Source: Syntrophomonadaceae bacterium
Lineage (GTDB): Bacteria; Bacillota_D; Dethiobacteria; DTU022; UBA8154
Length of the DNA stretch: 15,822 bases
Assembly: GCA_007120815.1 (NCBI GenBank)
Contig: SKMY01000261.1
Location: 1-15,822 of the forward strand
Reading direction: 5' to 3'
The notes beneath the pieces were generated by a model. That model was not told the origin of the DNA. It saw only the letters and a program-made list of their open reading frames with translations, and ran no database searches. A program made the position numbers and the translations under genes. Positions 15,150-15,822 of this stretch are shown in pieces; position 1 is the first letter of the stretch, and every line of letters starts with the position of its first letter.

Positions 15150-15190
15150 ATACTACCGCCACGGCTTTGGCCGGGGGTGTTGCCAGGGTT

Positions 15191-15822
15191 ATGCAGCGAA
15201 AGATGCCTCAAAACAACAGCTCCTATGGTCAACATACCCACATAGTTGAGCGAAACGATAGAAAAAAAATAAAGAACACGCTATTTTTTGTTTTATTGTT
15301 CGTGGTTTTTAACCTGTCACTCATGCTTTTTTTGCGTTCATCATTTTTTACCATTGAGCATATTGAGATCAGGGGTTTGGAGCAAGTAGCAGCACAGGAT
15401 GTTAAAGCGGTTACCCAGATTTACGAAGGGATGAACCTTTGGAAAATTAGCCCACCGACACTTCGAGAAAGGGCTTTATCTATTCCCCGGATTAGATCGG
15501 TAGAGGTTGAGCGGGTGTTACCGTCGGAGCTGATTATTTATGTTGAAGAAAAACATCCAGCTGCCCTGGTTTCTTACCACGGGTATTACCTCGAACTGGC
15601 CCACGACGGAACGTTTATCGGATTAAAAAATGATTACCAGGGTGAACTTCCTCTGATCAACGGTCTGTTGTGGGGACAGATGGACGTCGGCACGTCTATC
15701 CCTGACCGGGCACGGGGAGAAATAATCGATGTTTTTCTCGCTGCCTTTGAAAAGCCCAATGCCCTTCCGCTGGCTGAAGTAAACGTTGAAAACCCTCAAC
15801 AGATTACAGTTTATACCTGGGA
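15191..15822 (+). CDS. ftsQ: Cell division protein FtsQ/DivIB, N-terminal part
   Basis: FtsQ (DivIB in Gram-positives) is a bitopic divisome protein that binds FtsL and FtsB/DivIC outside the membrane. The window holds the first 210 codons; the frame is open at the right edge. It shows a basic cytoplasmic tail of about 28 residues (ERNDRKKIKN before the span), one membrane span (about 30-48), a POTRA domain (about 53-120, from FTIEHIEIRGLEQV to IIYVEEKHP) and the beginning of the FtsQ/DivIB domain with a LELAHDGTFIG segment (134-144). The best start is ATG 15191; the nearest ribosome binding site, GGGGGTG at 15173-15179, is 11 bases upstream, rather far, and partly inside a small hairpin, so ATG 15203 is a less likely alternative. 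Position after murA supports the call. Confidence 0.9.
   Translation, partial: MQRKMPQNNSSYGQHTHIVERNDRKKIKNTLFFVLLFVVFNLSLMLFLRSSFFTIEHIEIRGLEQVAAQDVKAVTQIYEGMNLWKISPPTLRERALSIPRIRSVEVERVLPSELIIYVEEKHPAALVSYHGYYLELAHDGTFIGLKNDYQGELPLINGLLWGQMDVGTSIPDRARGEIIDVFLAAFEKPNALPLAEVNVENPQQITVYTW

Noticed and set aside
15044..15241. Minus-strand 65-codon frame in the murA-ftsQ spacer
   Set aside because: It overlaps the ftsQ start on the other strand, has no recognisable motif and shows no convincing initiation site.

Overview
This window is the 5' and central part of a division and cell wall (dcw) cluster from a Gram-positive, probably endospore-forming Firmicute. All thirteen dcw genes are on the + strand. 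Evidence for the lineage: the gene order is the clostridial/bacillar one (mraZ-rsmH-ftsL-PBP-murE-murF-mraY-murD-ftsW/spoVE-murG-murB-murA-ftsQ); the PBP carries C-terminal PASTA domains and looks SpoVD-like; ribosome binding sites are strong AGGAGG types with frequent GTG/TTG starts; MurB is the short Firmicute type. I infer a Clostridia/Peptococcaceae-like genome, but no marker in the window fixes the genus. MurE carries the DNPR motif, so the peptidoglycan should be of the meso-diaminopimelate type.

Layout. 1-457: 3' end of an MgtE-type magnesium transporter, cut by the window edge. 458-703: spacer with candidate promoter elements and three in-phase 10-bp repeats that match the known binding site of MraZ. 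704-4690: mraZ, rsmH, ftsL and a class B penicillin-binding protein. 4691-4870: spacer. 4871-13747: murE, murF, mraY, murD, ftsW/spoVE, murG, murB. 13749-15005: murA. 15006-15190: spacer. 15191-15822: 5' part of ftsQ, cut by the window edge. No gene-free stretch exceeds 300 bases.

How the genes work together. MurA and MurB make UDP-MurNAc, MurD, MurE and MurF extend its stem peptide, MraY and MurG convert it to lipid II at the membrane, and the SEDS protein (FtsW/SpoVE) with its partner PBP polymerises and crosslinks it at the septum. FtsL and FtsQ are the membrane scaffold that activates this pair. MraZ is the cluster's transcriptional regulator and RsmH methylates 16S rRNA. MurC, the L-alanine-adding ligase, is not in the window; the usual place between murG and murB holds only non-coding DNA.

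Novelty. The coding content is ordinary and well understood; I do not see an undescribed protein system. The parts worth a second look are in the spacers: the MraZ box with a possible fourth copy at the mraZ ribosome binding site, a potentially structured leader of about 125 nt ahead of mraY, and a 10-bp inverted repeat ahead of murG whose arm can alternatively pair with the murG ribosome binding site.
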